Source: Tetraselmis striata (Eukaryota; Chlorophyta; Chlorodendrophyceae; Chlorodendrales; Chlorodendraceae). From it: a stretch of DNA of 64,000 nucleotides. The stretch covers positions 145,875-209,874 of the forward strand of contig VCJN01000993.1 of assembly GCA_006384855.1 (NCBI GenBank), written 5' to 3'. A model generated the notes under the pieces. The model made no database searches and had not been told where the DNA came from. It was given only the letters and a program-made list of their open reading frames with translations. Position numbers and translations under genes: made by a program. This document shows positions 12,529 to 23,579 of the stretch, one piece after another (the first letter of the stretch is position 1; the number at the start of each line of letters is the position of its first letter).

Positions 12529-13277
12529 CGCGCCCCGCTCTCAGAAACCAGCGGGGCCGCGAGTACGAGGATTCGCCACCTTGGGGGCGGGAAACCCACG
12601 CGGAGACGTAGGCAGCACTCCCTGGCCGAAGAGCTCACGGGGCCAAAAAAGCGTATGGCTCGGCGAGCCCCTGGTTGTGCGTGAGGGTGGCAGCTTGAGC
12701 TGGCCTCCCGGGGAGAGACTGAGAGGCGATCCGCTGGCGCGCGGCAGCAGGGCTCTCGCCCCCTTCCCACTCCGGGTTATATCCGCCACAGACGGTTACA
12801 CGTGCACTGTACTCGTACGGCTTTCGCTTGCGTGAGCCGATACTGAAAACTCAGCGCAACGAACACACGTCGTGCGCACTCCAAGTGCGGACTGCCTAAG
12901 CCACAGCAGCCATTGGGAAAGCGCCACTTCTCCCGCGAATCCTCATCCAGGTGGGCGGGTCTTGTGTCCTCTGAGCTGAGGTACCTCAGGTACGGGTACT
13001 GAGTGTTTCGCCTGCTACCTGCGCCCGCCACCGCCGACACCCACGCAAATGATGGATTTTGTTACACGGTGGAAGGACACCCACGAAAATCCACTCCTAC
13101 TGGCAGGCTACAGGAAGGGATGGGTGACTCCCGGTACCATAGAGGATTAGGCTAGTATTCGCGCGCAGCCGCAGACAATCGTACAGGTGTGAATGCCGGA
13201 ACGAATCTGCGGCTGCATAGGGCGCGTAGTCGTCGACACCGTATTCTCATGCATGTTATATTCTCAGAACATGTCGT
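12529..13277. promoter_or_regulatory. Upstream region of the channel gene
   Basis: No gene is supported in these 750 bases. This must hold the 5' untranslated region and promoter of the minus-strand channel gene whose start codon is at 12528. I see no convincing TATA box. An open frame runs through part of it in both directions because of high GC content, but it has no recognisable motif. Confidence 0.4.
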
Positions 13278-15255
13278 TAGGCCTGGAAGATTTTATCCGT
13301 TGTCTTCGGTGGCCCCCCCCCCCCCCCTTTTTTAGGGGCCCCCCTTTGGAAATACTTCCTTCCTCTGCAGTACTGCTAAAGTACTGCCATGAAACAAATA
13401 ACAAGGAAACATCGTGTTTGTGCCTTGTAAGCATGCAGGAACAGCCAGGGCAACTAAAAACATGTTATAGATGAACTTCTATAGGTATTGGGCACCCCCA
13501 CCTTCAGGTGAAAAAGGGGGGACTGTGACAGTACTTTGTGCAGTACTGTAGACAAGGCTGGGGCAGCAAATAGGCCGTTAATATAGATGCAGGAGGATGC
13601 ATAGAAGACCACGGCATATAGATGAATATTATGGCACATAGATGAATGTAATAAATGACAATGTTGTTTACATTGTCAACCCCAGACCCGCCCGACTGTA
13701 TGAGACAGCATAGACGGGGGTGTCCAGCAGCCGGTGGCTAAGCGAGCGAATGTCGGTTGGGAAATCGCGGTTGATGGCCAGCGCTTTCAGCGCCTCGATG
13801 GTCTCCACATGCGACGCCGTCTTGGCCGACCGTACCGGCTCCTCCATCAGTTTTGACTTAAGGTCATAGTCGCGCTGCTTGCCGAGCCGCTCCTCATACC
13901 GAAATAGCGAGAGCTCCATGGCTTTAGCAACGCGATGATGCTCGGCCAGTTGCCCTTCTGGACCCAATTACCGTTGCGGACATCGTGGTATTGAGGTACT
14001 CCAACGAGCTTCGGAACGTTCGGCCGGTCTGCCTTATGTCCGAGTTTCTCCTTCCCAAAGAACTGCGCGAAACGTTTGTCCGGCGGGGTTGGCCCTTTGC
14101 AGAGATGCTCTCATACCCCGGATACAACGCCAGTCTTGGAACGAGAGCTGAGAGGGAACAAGGCGCGATGGAGGGCGAAGACGAAGTCGAAGCCGACCGG
14201 TTTAGCCATGTCCGTCGACCAACCGACGCCCTCTAACTCTTGCCAGTCTATCAGGGAGTTGTATTGCTGGTTTTTGGCAGACAGCGGGGCGCCGCTAGGC
14301 ACGTTGCGAGTAGGGAGGCGGTGATGACTATCATGGCTCGGCGCGGCGCTAGCCATCATCATCGTCGGGAACGGGTTGTGCGGTGCTTGCCGAGACCTTA
14401 ATCGTAACCGGGTAACGGCGGGGCGCTGGCAATCGACCTTAATCGTAACCGCTCTCGTCTCAAAGCAAGGAACGCCCGGGTTTCTGTGACTGCCTCTAGC
14501 AGGAATGCTGTGCAGTCTCGCGAAAGCCCACGGTCGTGCCGGGTGCCGGCCATGCACACCATCTTGATATCGGTGTCGGCAAGCAGGGGGTGGTAGTCGG
14601 GGGCGTGGGCCTCGATTGCCTCATTCAGCTGGTCCGTAGAGTTCTTGTCGCCCCATCATCCACTCCTGAGCGCCTAGCTTTATCCATACGTTCCGCACCG
14701 CGGTCATGCCGTCAACGGAAATGCTGACGCACGTCGCCAGTGACGCCAGGAGGTACATAGTGGTGCTGCTTGGTGTGAGCGGCGGGTGCTGGTGGTGGTG
14801 GGATAGGGTGGAGGGTTATCGGATATATGGAAGGCAATGAATGGGCAGATGAGATGATGGTGGATGTCCTAAGTAGCTCCCCGGCCAGGCCCGGCGCAAG
14901 GCTCGCGGGCGATAAGGCAGCCCGAAAGGTTCCGGTAAAACCCGTTTGAAACCCGAAACAGATTGTACGGGCGGGTCGCACTAGGACAGTTGACTAGCTA
15001 GTTCTTGAAACCCCATAAACAAAGCTTAGAGGATGCATTGCGGCGGTTTGTCTCCCCATCCGCCGCAACTGTACTGTGCCGGTTTCGAGTCAGCTGCGCC
15101 GGCGCTGTCGCCTACGACATCGGGGGCATCGACGAGTACTGTTCAAAGTACTATTAGACTATAAGTTTTTTTTTTCGGAAAAGTAAGATTCCCCCCCCCC
15201 CCTTTTTCCGAGCAAAATCGCCACCAAAGACAACGGATAAAATCTTCCAGGCCTT
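13278..15255. mobile_element. Unclassified 2-kb unit bounded by 36-bp inverted repeats
   Basis: Bases 13278-13313 and 15220-15255 are inverted copies of the same 36-bp sequence with one mismatch (core AGGCCTGGAAGATTTTATCC). Each copy lies close to a C run. Between them on the minus strand are broken open frames (13668-14557). The layout suggests a mobile element or fold-back unit, but I see no transposase and no clear target-site duplication. Confidence 0.5.
13668..14557 (-). pseudogene. Broken unknown ORF, probably of mobile-element origin
   Basis: Three minus-strand open frames follow one another in different phases: 14557-14111, 14127-13924 and 13967-13668. The last reads as a normal helical protein (RVAKAMELSLFRYEERLGKQ, then a Lys/Glu-rich stretch to HRLLDTPVYAVSYSRAGLG). 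I recognise no domain. Frame changes near 14120 and 13950 suggest decay. A gag-like protein is possible because a tyrosine-recombinase element lies next door, but this is inference. Confidence 0.35.
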
Positions 15256-15462
15256 ATACACAGCAAGTAGTTGCTTGAGCTACGGTAGCTGCAACGGGCG
15301 ATCAGGCAACACCGTATTCTCATATTCGTACTAGCATTTCAAAGTTGAGTCTGGTTTTGCCAAAAAGGTCGCGCAGGCTGTTTTACACCGTCAAGAGCCG
15401 AAATTGGCAGGATGGTTTAGCGAAAGCGTGGAGGGAAAACGGAGTCACGGGGGGGGGGGGGG

Positions 15463-15649
15463 TGCGTGGAACGCAGCGAAAACTGGAAGATGCCAGGCTC
15501 AGCTGTTCTGGCTGCTTTTATGTCTACTCGTGCTGCACCCAAAAAGGGCGCAACAACAGATGCCTAGTTCCCGTACCACTGAGCAGCACTTGTAGCTGAA
15601 AAGCGGTTAGGTCAAGGGAGGAAACCCCATAAACTAGTTTAGATCATTT
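15463..15649 (+). repeat. Left direct repeat of the recombinase element
   Basis: Begins TGCGTGGAACGCAGCG and ends near ATAAACTAGTTTAGATCATT. It matches 18307-18492 in the same orientation with only scattered differences. It sits just downstream of the recombinase stop codon. Confidence 0.88.
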
Positions 15650-15725
15650 CAAAGTTGGGTCTGGTTTTGCCAGTCTTGAGCGAACGGAGAGAGCGGTGGA
15701 TTGACGGAGAAGAGGTAGCGCCAAG

Positions 15726-16805
15726 TCATGAAGGAGGCACTGGGAAGGCCACCGCTGCGGAGTCATGTTGGACTTGGAAGTGGCGTAGGGGGGCGATGTG
15801 TCCAAAGAAGAACCAGGCGCCAGGTGAAGGAAGAACGTTGGGGTCGACGTAGTCCAGAACGACGTCAGAGTTAGTGGCCCAACCGCCTTGGTAGCGAATG
15901 TGGGACAATGGCACTCCGATGGCGTTCGCTGCAGAGGCTGCGCCCTTGCGAAGACTGTGCGAGGTCCAGAAGGTGCTAGCAGGGGGGGCAGCGTTGACTA
16001 GACGGACGGCTGTGGACAGCCAGTCTGACATTGTAGCCGCAGTCCAAGGTTTTGACTGCTCAGCCACATTGACAGCCCAGAAGTTTGACACAGCCAAGCC
16101 AACAGTAACAAGGGGGACTGATTGGACGTGGTCGAGGAAGTGGTGCAGAAGACGTGCCACTCGGGGGTGCTCTGACACTGGGAGGAGAAGTACGCGTAGG
16201 TCGTCGGGTCCCCGTCGACCAGCGCGACCCTTCTCTCGGTACACTTGCAGGGTGATGTTGTAGTCGTCGACATGCACGTCTCGCACTCGACAGGACACGC
16301 CAGTAAGGCCCATGGCAAAGAACATAAAGTTGACAACCGAGGCCCGGAGGGCTCGGAAGTCGTGGTGGTACTCTGGGTAGGGAGCAGACACAATCAGCTC
16401 GGCTTTTGTGACGAAGCGATAAGCTACATCCGCAGGCGGAGGGACACGCAAAGGGGCAGCGTCCAGTCGGTGCTGGCGCAGCATCAGCCCACGCCTTGCT
16501 GAAGTTAGGTGTAGGCTGTCCTTAGCGATTGGGTCGAGGTTGTGCAGCTCGAAGAACGTGTTGATTGCAGACAGATAAGGTTGCAGTGACTTAGCTGCGA
16601 TGTGCCCCCGCTCGCCGATCCAGGCAACATACCGAACGACAGTGGCAGTAGTCGCCTCCAACGAGCTGATGTTCTCGGAGTCGTGGCAGAACTCCGCGAA
16701 CAGAGAAAGCCGGCCGGCGTAGCTCTTGAGTGTCTGAGCCGAACGCGTCCTGCAGCCGGGATCGCAATGAAGCAGCCCAGGGAGCGACAGCTTCGGGCTT
16801 GTCAA
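15726..16805 (-). CDS. Tyrosine recombinase (YR) of a mobile element
   Basis: About 359 residues are open. The N-terminal part (TLKSYAGRLSLFAEFC to YLSAINTFF) fits the SAM-like core-binding domain. The catalytic domain shows the first Arg (SCRVRDV), a Lys/Arg-rich beta hairpin (REKGRAGRR), the HxxR box HSLRKGAASAANAIG, the Trp box YQGGWATNSDVV and the nucleophile Tyr in VLDYVDP. All catalytic residues therefore appear present. It would integrate a circular DNA copy of the element by strand exchange. One oddity: no ATG lies near the N-terminus, and an in-frame stop sits immediately upstream of the first codon. The start must come from a spliced upstream exon, a non-ATG codon or a damaged 5' end. 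A decayed relative lies at 42130-42575. Confidence 0.82.
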   Translation of the reverse strand: MTSPKLSLPGLLHCDPGCRTRSAQTLKSYAGRLSLFAEFCHDSENISSLEATTATVVRYVAWIGERGHIAAKSLQPYLSAINTFFELHNLDPIAKDSLHLTSARRGLMLRQHRLDAAPLRVPPPADVAYRFVTKAELIVSAPYPEYHHDFRALRASVVNFMFFAMGLTGVSCRVRDVHVDDYNITLQVYREKGRAGRRGPDDLRVLLLPVSEHPRVARLLHHFLDHVQSVPLVTVGLAVSNFWAVNVAEQSKPWTAATMSDWLSTAVRLVNAAPPASTFWTSHSLRKGAASAANAIGVPLSHIRYQGGWATNSDVVLDYVDPNVLPSPGAWFFFGHIAPLRHFQVQHDSAAVAFPVPPS

Positions 16806-17331
16806 TCACGTAAGTGCGTCGTTTTACTGACAGAGTTCCACCGGTACGACTACTGTTCGCAAAGTACTCGGCAGCAGCGGTTAGGTTCCGGCGGTTGGCC
16901 GGTAGCTGCTGGACGGGTTTGCAGTAGCATCGGTACGGGTTTGCGGGGCTAGGTTCAGGTAAGAGGGCCGCCCCGCGTGCCCTTCGCGCTCGTAGCGCAT
17001 GTCACGCGCGTAACGTACCCGCGCGAAACTTGGTCGTTGCGAACCAGTTGTAACACGTAGTGTAACAACCGACGGACGCAGAGATGCGGTAAGAAAGCGG
17101 CTGGTTGAGCCGCCATGTGCATGTGTGCGGATGGTTGAGCCGCACTCGGCTGTAGCTGTAAGAAGCGCCGTACCGAGGAAGGTCTAAAGGAAGTCTGTAA
17201 GGTGGGGGGGGGTCAGGTCCTGACACAGGGCGCTCATCTCGCCGTTGAGCTGCAAGAATGCGTCTTGCGGCGGTCACCGAAAGGTGGCCTCGCAAAGCTC
17301 CAGCAGCTCCGACGAAAGGCGCCCCACACCG

Positions 17332-18190
17332 TCACTCGTGCTCACCTTCGCGGCCACGCCCGCGTCCACCGCCTCGTCCTCGCCCACGCCCGCGACCTGC
17401 AGCTGCAGCCGCCACTCGAGCAATAGCGGTCGCCTTCGCGCTGCTGGCAACGGTAGCCTCGAAGACACGGCGCTCGTAGTCCCTCATGAGGTCCCCAAAA
17501 ATCGCGGAACCCAGATGCTCCGAAGCAGGCTGAAAATGCTGGGCTCGCAGCACGTCCAGAACACCTTGGTCACCGTGCACACGCTTGATCTCATTTAGCC
17601 TCCGCAGGAAGGCCAAACGAAACCGAAACGCCTTGTCGATGGCCTCGGCGTGGTTCCGAGCTCTCGCGAGGTAGGGGGTGAAGTCCTGGTTGGTGGCAGG
17701 GACGTAGGGCAGCAGCTCGTCGAGAGCCACGAAAAGCGCGGCCATGTGGGCCCCGAAACACGCACGACATCCACAAATGCTCCTCCTGGGCCGGCAGACG
17801 CCGGTCATCCTGCTTGAGGTACTCGTTCGTTAGGTCGGTGCTCAGGGGAAAGAGTCCAGGCACTCGGCTGACCGGTCGAACGGCCTCGTAACTAGACTCA
17901 ACTCTCTGCAGTAGTTCTGGCACCGCGAGGTAGTCATCCTCGACACTCACGGATTTTGCTCCGACACGGCCGCTCTGGGCTAGCTCTAGCAAGTCGGGGC
18001 GCTCTGCGGCTCTCCCGCTGCCTGTCGGCTGTCCCGCGATGCGCTGCCCGAAGCCGGAGCCATGTGCCCCTTCTCCATCAACAACGCGCTCACGAGCCGT
18101 CAATTGAGCTACAGCTGTAGCCAGCGCCCGCACATCTGCTTGCAGCGACTCCGGCGTCGGCTCAGCGACGGGTTCTTCTCCATCTGGCAT
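17332..18190 (-). pseudogene. Gag-like protein of the recombinase element, frameshifted
   Basis: The frame starts at ATG 18190 (MPDGEEPVAEPTPESLQADV) and runs to about 17750. The sensible protein then continues in another frame to 17332. The second part is helical (YLARARNHAEAIDKAFRFRL) and ends in a Gly/Arg-rich RG repeat tail typical of nucleic-acid-binding Gag C-termini. The single frame change may be a programmed shift or a mutation. The family is assigned by position and composition only; no zinc knuckle is present. Confidence 0.55.
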
Positions 18191-18306
18191 GGTAACGCAC
18201 GGACGTACGGACGAGAATAACACACTCGGGTGGCGAGCCGGGTGTGGTCTTGAACAACCTGGGGTGACCTTGCTCGCAACTGGTTACGAGATAGATTTTA
18301 CAGCGC

Positions 18307-18492
18307 TGCGTGGAACGCAGCGAAAACTGGAAGATGGCAGGCTCAGCTGTTCTGGCTGCTTTTCTGTCTACTCGTGCTGCATCCAAAAATGGCGCAACAA
18401 CAGATGCCTAGTTCCCGTACCACTGAGCAGCACTTGTAGATGAAAAGCGGTTAGGTCAAGGGAGGAAACCCCATAAACTAGTATAGATCATT
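18307..18492 (+). repeat. Right direct repeat of the recombinase element
   Basis: The second copy of the 187-bp repeat, lying upstream of the gag-like ORF start at 18190. It is in the same orientation as the left copy, so the pair resembles terminal direct repeats rather than inverted ones. Confidence 0.88.
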
Positions 18493-18758
18493 CCCAACTA
18501 CTACCCTGTAAGGATTACACCGATCGAGATCTGTGCATGGACTCGCGCGGCGCAGATATTATCAAATCTGCGGATGGCGTCGCGAGCCGCACGGACAGAC
18601 GCAGACGAGCTGTTTTGTACTTTGCGCACTGTGTATTTAAAAACGGGGCGTCAGGGCAAGGCGGCCCGCTCGCCCGCGGTGCACATCATCGGCGGCCATA
18701 GGGCAGATGCCTCGTTCGAACTTTTGAGATAGCAGTGAGCGGCGCGACCCGCAGTCAC

Positions 18759-18795
<37 letters not shown>

Positions 18796-19949
18796 CCCGT
18801 GGCAGTCCCCGCCACAGCCGACCGCCGCTGATCCGTGGCGTCAAAGAGGATCGCGGCCGAGAGGATGGGCCCCGCCAAGGACAGCGAAAGCAGCACCGCC
18901 GCCTCAGGGCAGACACAGCAGCGGCTCACTCGCGAGCATAGAGAAGACGGCCATGGTAGGGCGGACGGGCCTCGGGGAGACGTGTGGGACATGCAGGGAT
19001 GAGGTTGGCGGGCCGATGCTTGCCGGCTTCGGGCGGCTGGGAAGTGTGAACTGGCGGCAAAGCGATGCCTCCAGAAGTTTTTGACGATACCAGTGCGAGT
19101 AACGGCTATGCGTCTGCGGCCGAATGGAAGGATTATTGAAATACAAACAGTAGCGCGCGATATGCGTCCCGCCGGGTCGCGCGCATCAGCCGTAGACTAC
19201 CTGCTGTACCGCCTGCCGCTGAATGCGCGGAATTTGTACGGGCAGCTCGTACGAGCACATGTGATAATCTGCGGCTGCGAGAGAATACGAGAACTAGCCT
19301 TACCCGCGTACGTAGCGAAGCAGCTACAGGTACATGTACTGGTGTGAATTACAGTAGGGCGTCAACAAATCCATCTACTGCTAGAAGGGGTCGCTACTAA
19401 AAAACCAACACAGCAAGCCGCCTGAAAGCGGCCCGCATCCCGCAGGAGGCGGAATGGATTATTGATGCGCGCACGGTTCAGAGTCCGGGCCACGCGTGCA
19501 CGTGTGTGTGAGTGTGTTCCTCGGACGTGCTGTGCAGCTTCGGCAACGGGATGGTAGACGAATCTGCGCCGTCGGATGATGCGGCGAGCACGCTCTCGAG
19601 CCGCCACCAAACTTAGGACCCCGAGGAAATCTTGCGAGTAAGGCCTCCTGGTGAGCCCGGGTGGTGCTCCGAGTGCCTAGCGATGAGAGGGCCCCCCGAT
19701 CCGCAGCCAAGCATGCGACACCGCGCACTCACTGTGCGGCGCACCCCCGTGCTCACCTCACCCACTGTGCCTAAGACCATGCCCGTGTACTCCGACATAT
19801 CCATGATGTTCGAAGAGGGCCCTTCTGTCCGGGCTCCGTGTTGTGCAACGCCACACGTACTGTTGTGAACTGCAAAAAGGCCAGTAACAAAGGCCAGTAA
19901 CAAATTATTAGTTACATGAGCTACTACTACCGGTAGTTGCAAAAGGCGA
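18493..19949. other. Repeat-derived spacer without a supported gene
   Basis: It holds a 32-base C run at 18763-18794, scattered short open frames without motifs, and near 19337 a copy of the dispersed motif GGTGTGAATTACA. Bases 19870-19930 hold tandem AGGCCAGTAACAAA units near the end of the adjacent minus-strand LINE remnant, possibly its 3' tail. I see no gene. Confidence 0.4.
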
Positions 19950-21056
19950 TCAGGAAACAACCACCCGAATAGGCAATAGGAAACGTTCACTACAGCAGTT
20001 GCGAGGTGGAAGCAGCACCAGAAGAGGGTGCGGAATGAGCACGGGCGAACGCATCAGACTTGGCCGTCTGCACTCCGGCAGCGGCGCAGAGAGAATGCCG
20101 CCCAAGGTACCATGCAAGCAAGCAGAGACTCGCTGCAACAACTCCCGCCGCGTGTGCGGCAGGTGATGGCGGAATTCAGCGGGCTGGTTGGCAACAGAGT
20201 TTCGAAGAGCCTGGACGGACTTACCACGAAGGAAGCATGAAGTCGGGGCGGAAGGACCGCCATGGAAGTTGCGCACAACAAGTAACACCGCGAAAATGTA
20301 GACCACCGTTAAAGCGGATTTTCCGAGGCGGCTGCGGTCCTCAACCACAAAAGGGTAGTACCGGTGAACACCCTGCACCAGGGCGGAAGACGCCCGGTCC
20401 GCCGCAAGCTTGTTGCGCTCCACCTCGGTCGCCGCGATCCCCGGGGTGCACCAGCGGAGGGTCGTTGCCCCAAGTGAGGGTCGTAGAGGACACGCACGCG
20501 AATTCGATCATGTAATCGCACGCCCCCCCCCCCCCCCCCCCCCACCCCGCCAGCGTCAAATATGACGGCCGCGAGCGGTCCGCTGGGCGCAGCCCACTCG
20601 TCTCAAGGGTAAAGTCACCGACTCCCGAGCGGTCCCGGTCGAGTACCGCCCCCGATTCGATCGCCACGGAAGCCCACAGACTTTTCAGAGCGGTATGCAT
20701 GCGGTGCTTGTAGTTCGCAACGGGGTAGATGGGCAGATGATCCACAACGAAATCCGTGGCATTCCGGTTCGAGCCATATGTAGAGCGAAGCCAGAAGGGT
20801 TCAATCCCACACGTGGGGCCAGGGCATGTGACAAGCGCGGAACCCCCGCGCGGGCGAAGGCCCAGCACCCGTGCAGCGCCGGCCGAATAAGCAGCATGGG
20901 GAATCTTGCGGGCTGACTCGTGATCCGACTGGAAAAGCAATAGGTAGCCCGGCCCGCATGCGCAGTACAAGCGCATGGTATCAAGGCGCGAGACTGCGGC
21001 ACCCATACGCTGGAAGCCAAGAGCAAGGGCCACGAAGTCACGCAAGCCGATCGCAC
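19950..21056 (-). pseudogene. LINE remnant: C-terminal zinc-knuckle and endonuclease-like part
   Basis: The frame from 21056 contains a Cys-rich stretch (LYCACGPGY, later CPGPTCG) and then a polar domain ending WGGG...CDYMIEFACVSST. The next part, in a different frame from about 20420, reads NKLAADRASSALVQGVHRYY, then FVVEDRSRLGKSAL and a 70-residue tail. This order resembles the region after the reverse transcriptase in LINEs that carry a restriction-like endonuclease. The frameshift near 20425 and a run of G in the coding strand at 20523-20543 show it is dead. No reverse transcriptase motif is attached on this strand. Confidence 0.55.
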
Positions 21057-21265
21057 GGCTGAGGTGCGTGGCGTTGGACAACCATGGTCTTCGTGGGTTG
21101 ATGATCATCGGAGGCAGCACCCGTACCCGTACCCGAGGGCGGAGCTGTAGTACCGCCTGGCTGAGTAACTGAGGTGTAGTACCAGTAACAAATATATAAT
21201 TACATGAGCTACCAGCGGAAGGCGATATCTGGAAATCACCAAAAAAGGACAATCAGAAAAGTCCT

Positions 21266-21532
21266 CTACAACAACTCCGAGGTGGCAGCAGTAACATGAG
21301 AAGAAGCAGAATTGGCACGAGCCCACGCATCAGACTTGGCCATTTGCACACCGGCAGAGAGAATACCTGCCGTACCATGCACGCAAGCCGAGACCCGCTG
21401 CAACATCCCCCGCCGTGTGCGCGACAAGTGACGGCGGAACTCAGCAGGTTGGCTAGCGACAAAGCTCCGAAGTGCCTGAACGGATTGAGCAGTAACAAAT
21501 CCACCGCTAAAGCGGTACCAAAAGATCAACAC
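21266..21532 (-). pseudogene. Second diverged copy of the LINE C-terminal tail
   Basis: The 70-residue tail beginning VQALRSFVASQPAEFRRHLS matches VQALRNSVANQPAEFRHHLP in the copy at 20000-20245, and stays in frame over its length. DNA divergence is clear but the protein is conserved, so the two copies are separate insertions or an old duplication of one element family. Confidence 0.6.
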
Positions 21533-21881
21533 AGCCGCCTACACAACATGGTAAGCATTCTGTCGCTTCATCAGATACGGCACTGGATTGGATACGGGAT
21601 TGGTATTGGTGTGAATTACAAAAAGGCCGGTAAGAAATCCCCCGCGAAAAGCAATACTACAAGATCAATATTAACGCAGCGGAGCGGAGCGCAATGCGTT
21701 GGAACTTAGTGCTGGGGACATGAAGGGGTCGGTTCGGCCCATTGGCATCGGCAGCGTGCTCGCCCGGTATGCTATGCGTGTCCTCTTGCGCGCTCATGGC
21801 GAGCCCATCGCTCAATGGCTTGCCGCCCGCGGCCAGTCCGGCTTTGGCTTAAAGGGTGGTTTGAAATAAGTTCAATTCCTT

Positions 21882-23570
21882 ATGCGATCCCTCCAAGACC
21901 CGGACGCATCCCTCGTCTTGGTGCAGCTCGACGCCGAGAACGCGTTCAATTCTTTCTGCCGTTCCGAAATGTTCCGCACACTGCTCGAGGACCCTGTGCT
22001 GGCAGCCTCGGCGATCATGCTTAATGGTCAAGAGTCCAATATGCGTGTCTTCGACGGCTCCCAACTACCTCTCTGTCCGGATTCCAAGCCGTCGAGGGTG
22101 CCGCCAGGGTTGCGTCCTCGGCCCCGTCTAGTTCGCCGCCGTCGCTGCCCGGGCGTATGCTCGCATCGCCGCGGCTGCCCCCAGCCACTCGGTGTTGGCA
22201 GCCTTTTTTTACGACGCCAACACGGTCGGCACTGGTGACGGACTTGCGCTTGCTACGTGGGTGGCCCCGTCCGCTTTTATTTGCCGCCGTTGGGTTAAGC
22301 GTCACCAGCCATTCGCAAACGACAGGCGTATTGTCAACTTGGTTACTCGTCCCCGTTCGGCGCCCTTCCTTTTGGGCATTTGTTGCATGGTGTTGCAGCG
22401 GTTGCAGCCTCCTCGTCCGGAATCAAGGTGTTTGGTACCCCTATGGGCTCGGCTGCCTTCGCCCGGTTGGACAAAATGGTCGACAATTTTCACCAATTTG
22501 GCTCCCGGCTTATCGGTTTGGCCGAACACTTCCACTCCCACACTCTTTTGTTGCAAGTTTGCGGCCGCCGTTTCGGCCACCACCTCCGCTCCACGCTTCG
22601 GGGCTTAGGTCACTCTCAGAGGTAGGGGACACTATTACGTCCTTCCTCGAAGATGTAGACGCCGCCGCGTTTTCAATGCTCGCCGGCATTTGGGGAGGTA
22701 ACCCTGACCTCTTGGACACGCCCTTCATGCGCACACAGTTGTTTCTCCCGGTCTAGTTTGACGGCCTGGGCAATCGGCATTGGCGATAACGTGGTTGTCA
22801 CAGATTCCTCCCAGGTCGGCGCTGCGGACCTTGTGGTTGGCCAAGCTGTGACTTTCCTCCGTGCTGCTCAGCACGCCCCCCTGAGCTACGTTGACGCATT
22901 CCTTTCCGAGCCGCCAGGCGTATCCAGCCCGTGTAGCCGCGACGTACTTGTTGGGGCGCCCTCCGATCACCATGCTTTGCCCACTCCAACGTTGGCCCCC
23001 GATGCCGACGCCAATGTTTCGGCGCCGATGTGGGCTGTCGAGCTTCGCGCTGCTCATACCGTGTCGTTGACGAGTGTGGGGACGGGGTGCTCGAGGATCT
23101 AGCGGGGCCGTTGGCCTCTGCCCTCAAGTTGCTCCCCTCTAAGCGCTCTTCCGTTGCTCGTGCCGGCTGCTCGGCCGCTGGGTTGAGCCGGCGTTTGCGA
23201 TGCGCTCGGCGGCCGACCGCCTCCAAGCTATCCCGCATTAATCGGACTTCCCCTTGCATTCCATGCGGGAAATCCGGGAGACCCTGAGCCACCGCATCCA
23301 CACGGTCCGCTTCACCAAGCTTGCTGCGCGTATGCATGCAAGCGCTCGTGGCAGTAATTGCTTCCGGCGCCGCCGCTTAAGGCAAACCCCAGCGACGGAT
23401 AACGTTTGCGGGCATCCCCCCTCGAAAGGTAGACGCCGGAGACTCCCGTTCCGTAGGCCCGACGCTTGCTTCATGTCCATCGCTCCCAAGTGTTGGAGTC
23501 GCACAAGTTTGGTGGAACCCCCGGAACCTCAGCCAAGGAGCGGTCGACGAATCTAGTCAGCAAGCCCCTT
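21882..23570 (+). pseudogene. LINE reverse transcriptase remnant
   Basis: Reverse transcriptase blocks are recognisable in order but in changing frames: LVLVQLDAENAFNSF (21912-21956), RRGCRQGCVLGP (near 22090-22130), AAFFYDANTVG (22199-22231) in the place of the catalytic Y/F-x-D-D box, and GIKVFGTPMGSAAF followed by LDKMVDNFHQFGSRLIGL (22420-22520). An in-frame TAG follows the second block. The catalytic box reads FYDA, so the second Asp is lost. Downstream sequence to about 23570 continues as LINE-like, Arg/Cys-rich fragments. It lies head to head with the minus-strand LINE pieces at 19950-21532. Confidence 0.7.
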
Positions 23571-23579
23571 ACCGTGTCG

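Larger units (their letters stand above)
15463..18492 (-). mobile_element. Tyrosine-recombinase retroelement-like unit with direct repeats
   Basis: A 3-kb unit bounded by direct repeats of about 187 bp (15463-15649 and 18307-18492). On the minus strand it carries a gag-like ORF and then a tyrosine recombinase. This order and the non-LTR direct repeats recall Ngaro/DIRS or Crypton-type elements. No reverse transcriptase or RNase H is present between the ORFs, so it is either a deleted retroelement or a recombinase-only element. A further short repeat (ATTTCAAAGTTG and following bases) at 15336 and 15648 flanks the left repeat, which hints at split direct repeats. Confidence 0.7.

Noticed and set aside
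20341-20700. Start of a 303-codon frame as an intact gene
   Set aside because: The frame passes through a homopolymer of about 20 bases and loses LINE-like character there; the element continues in another frame, so it is a remnant.
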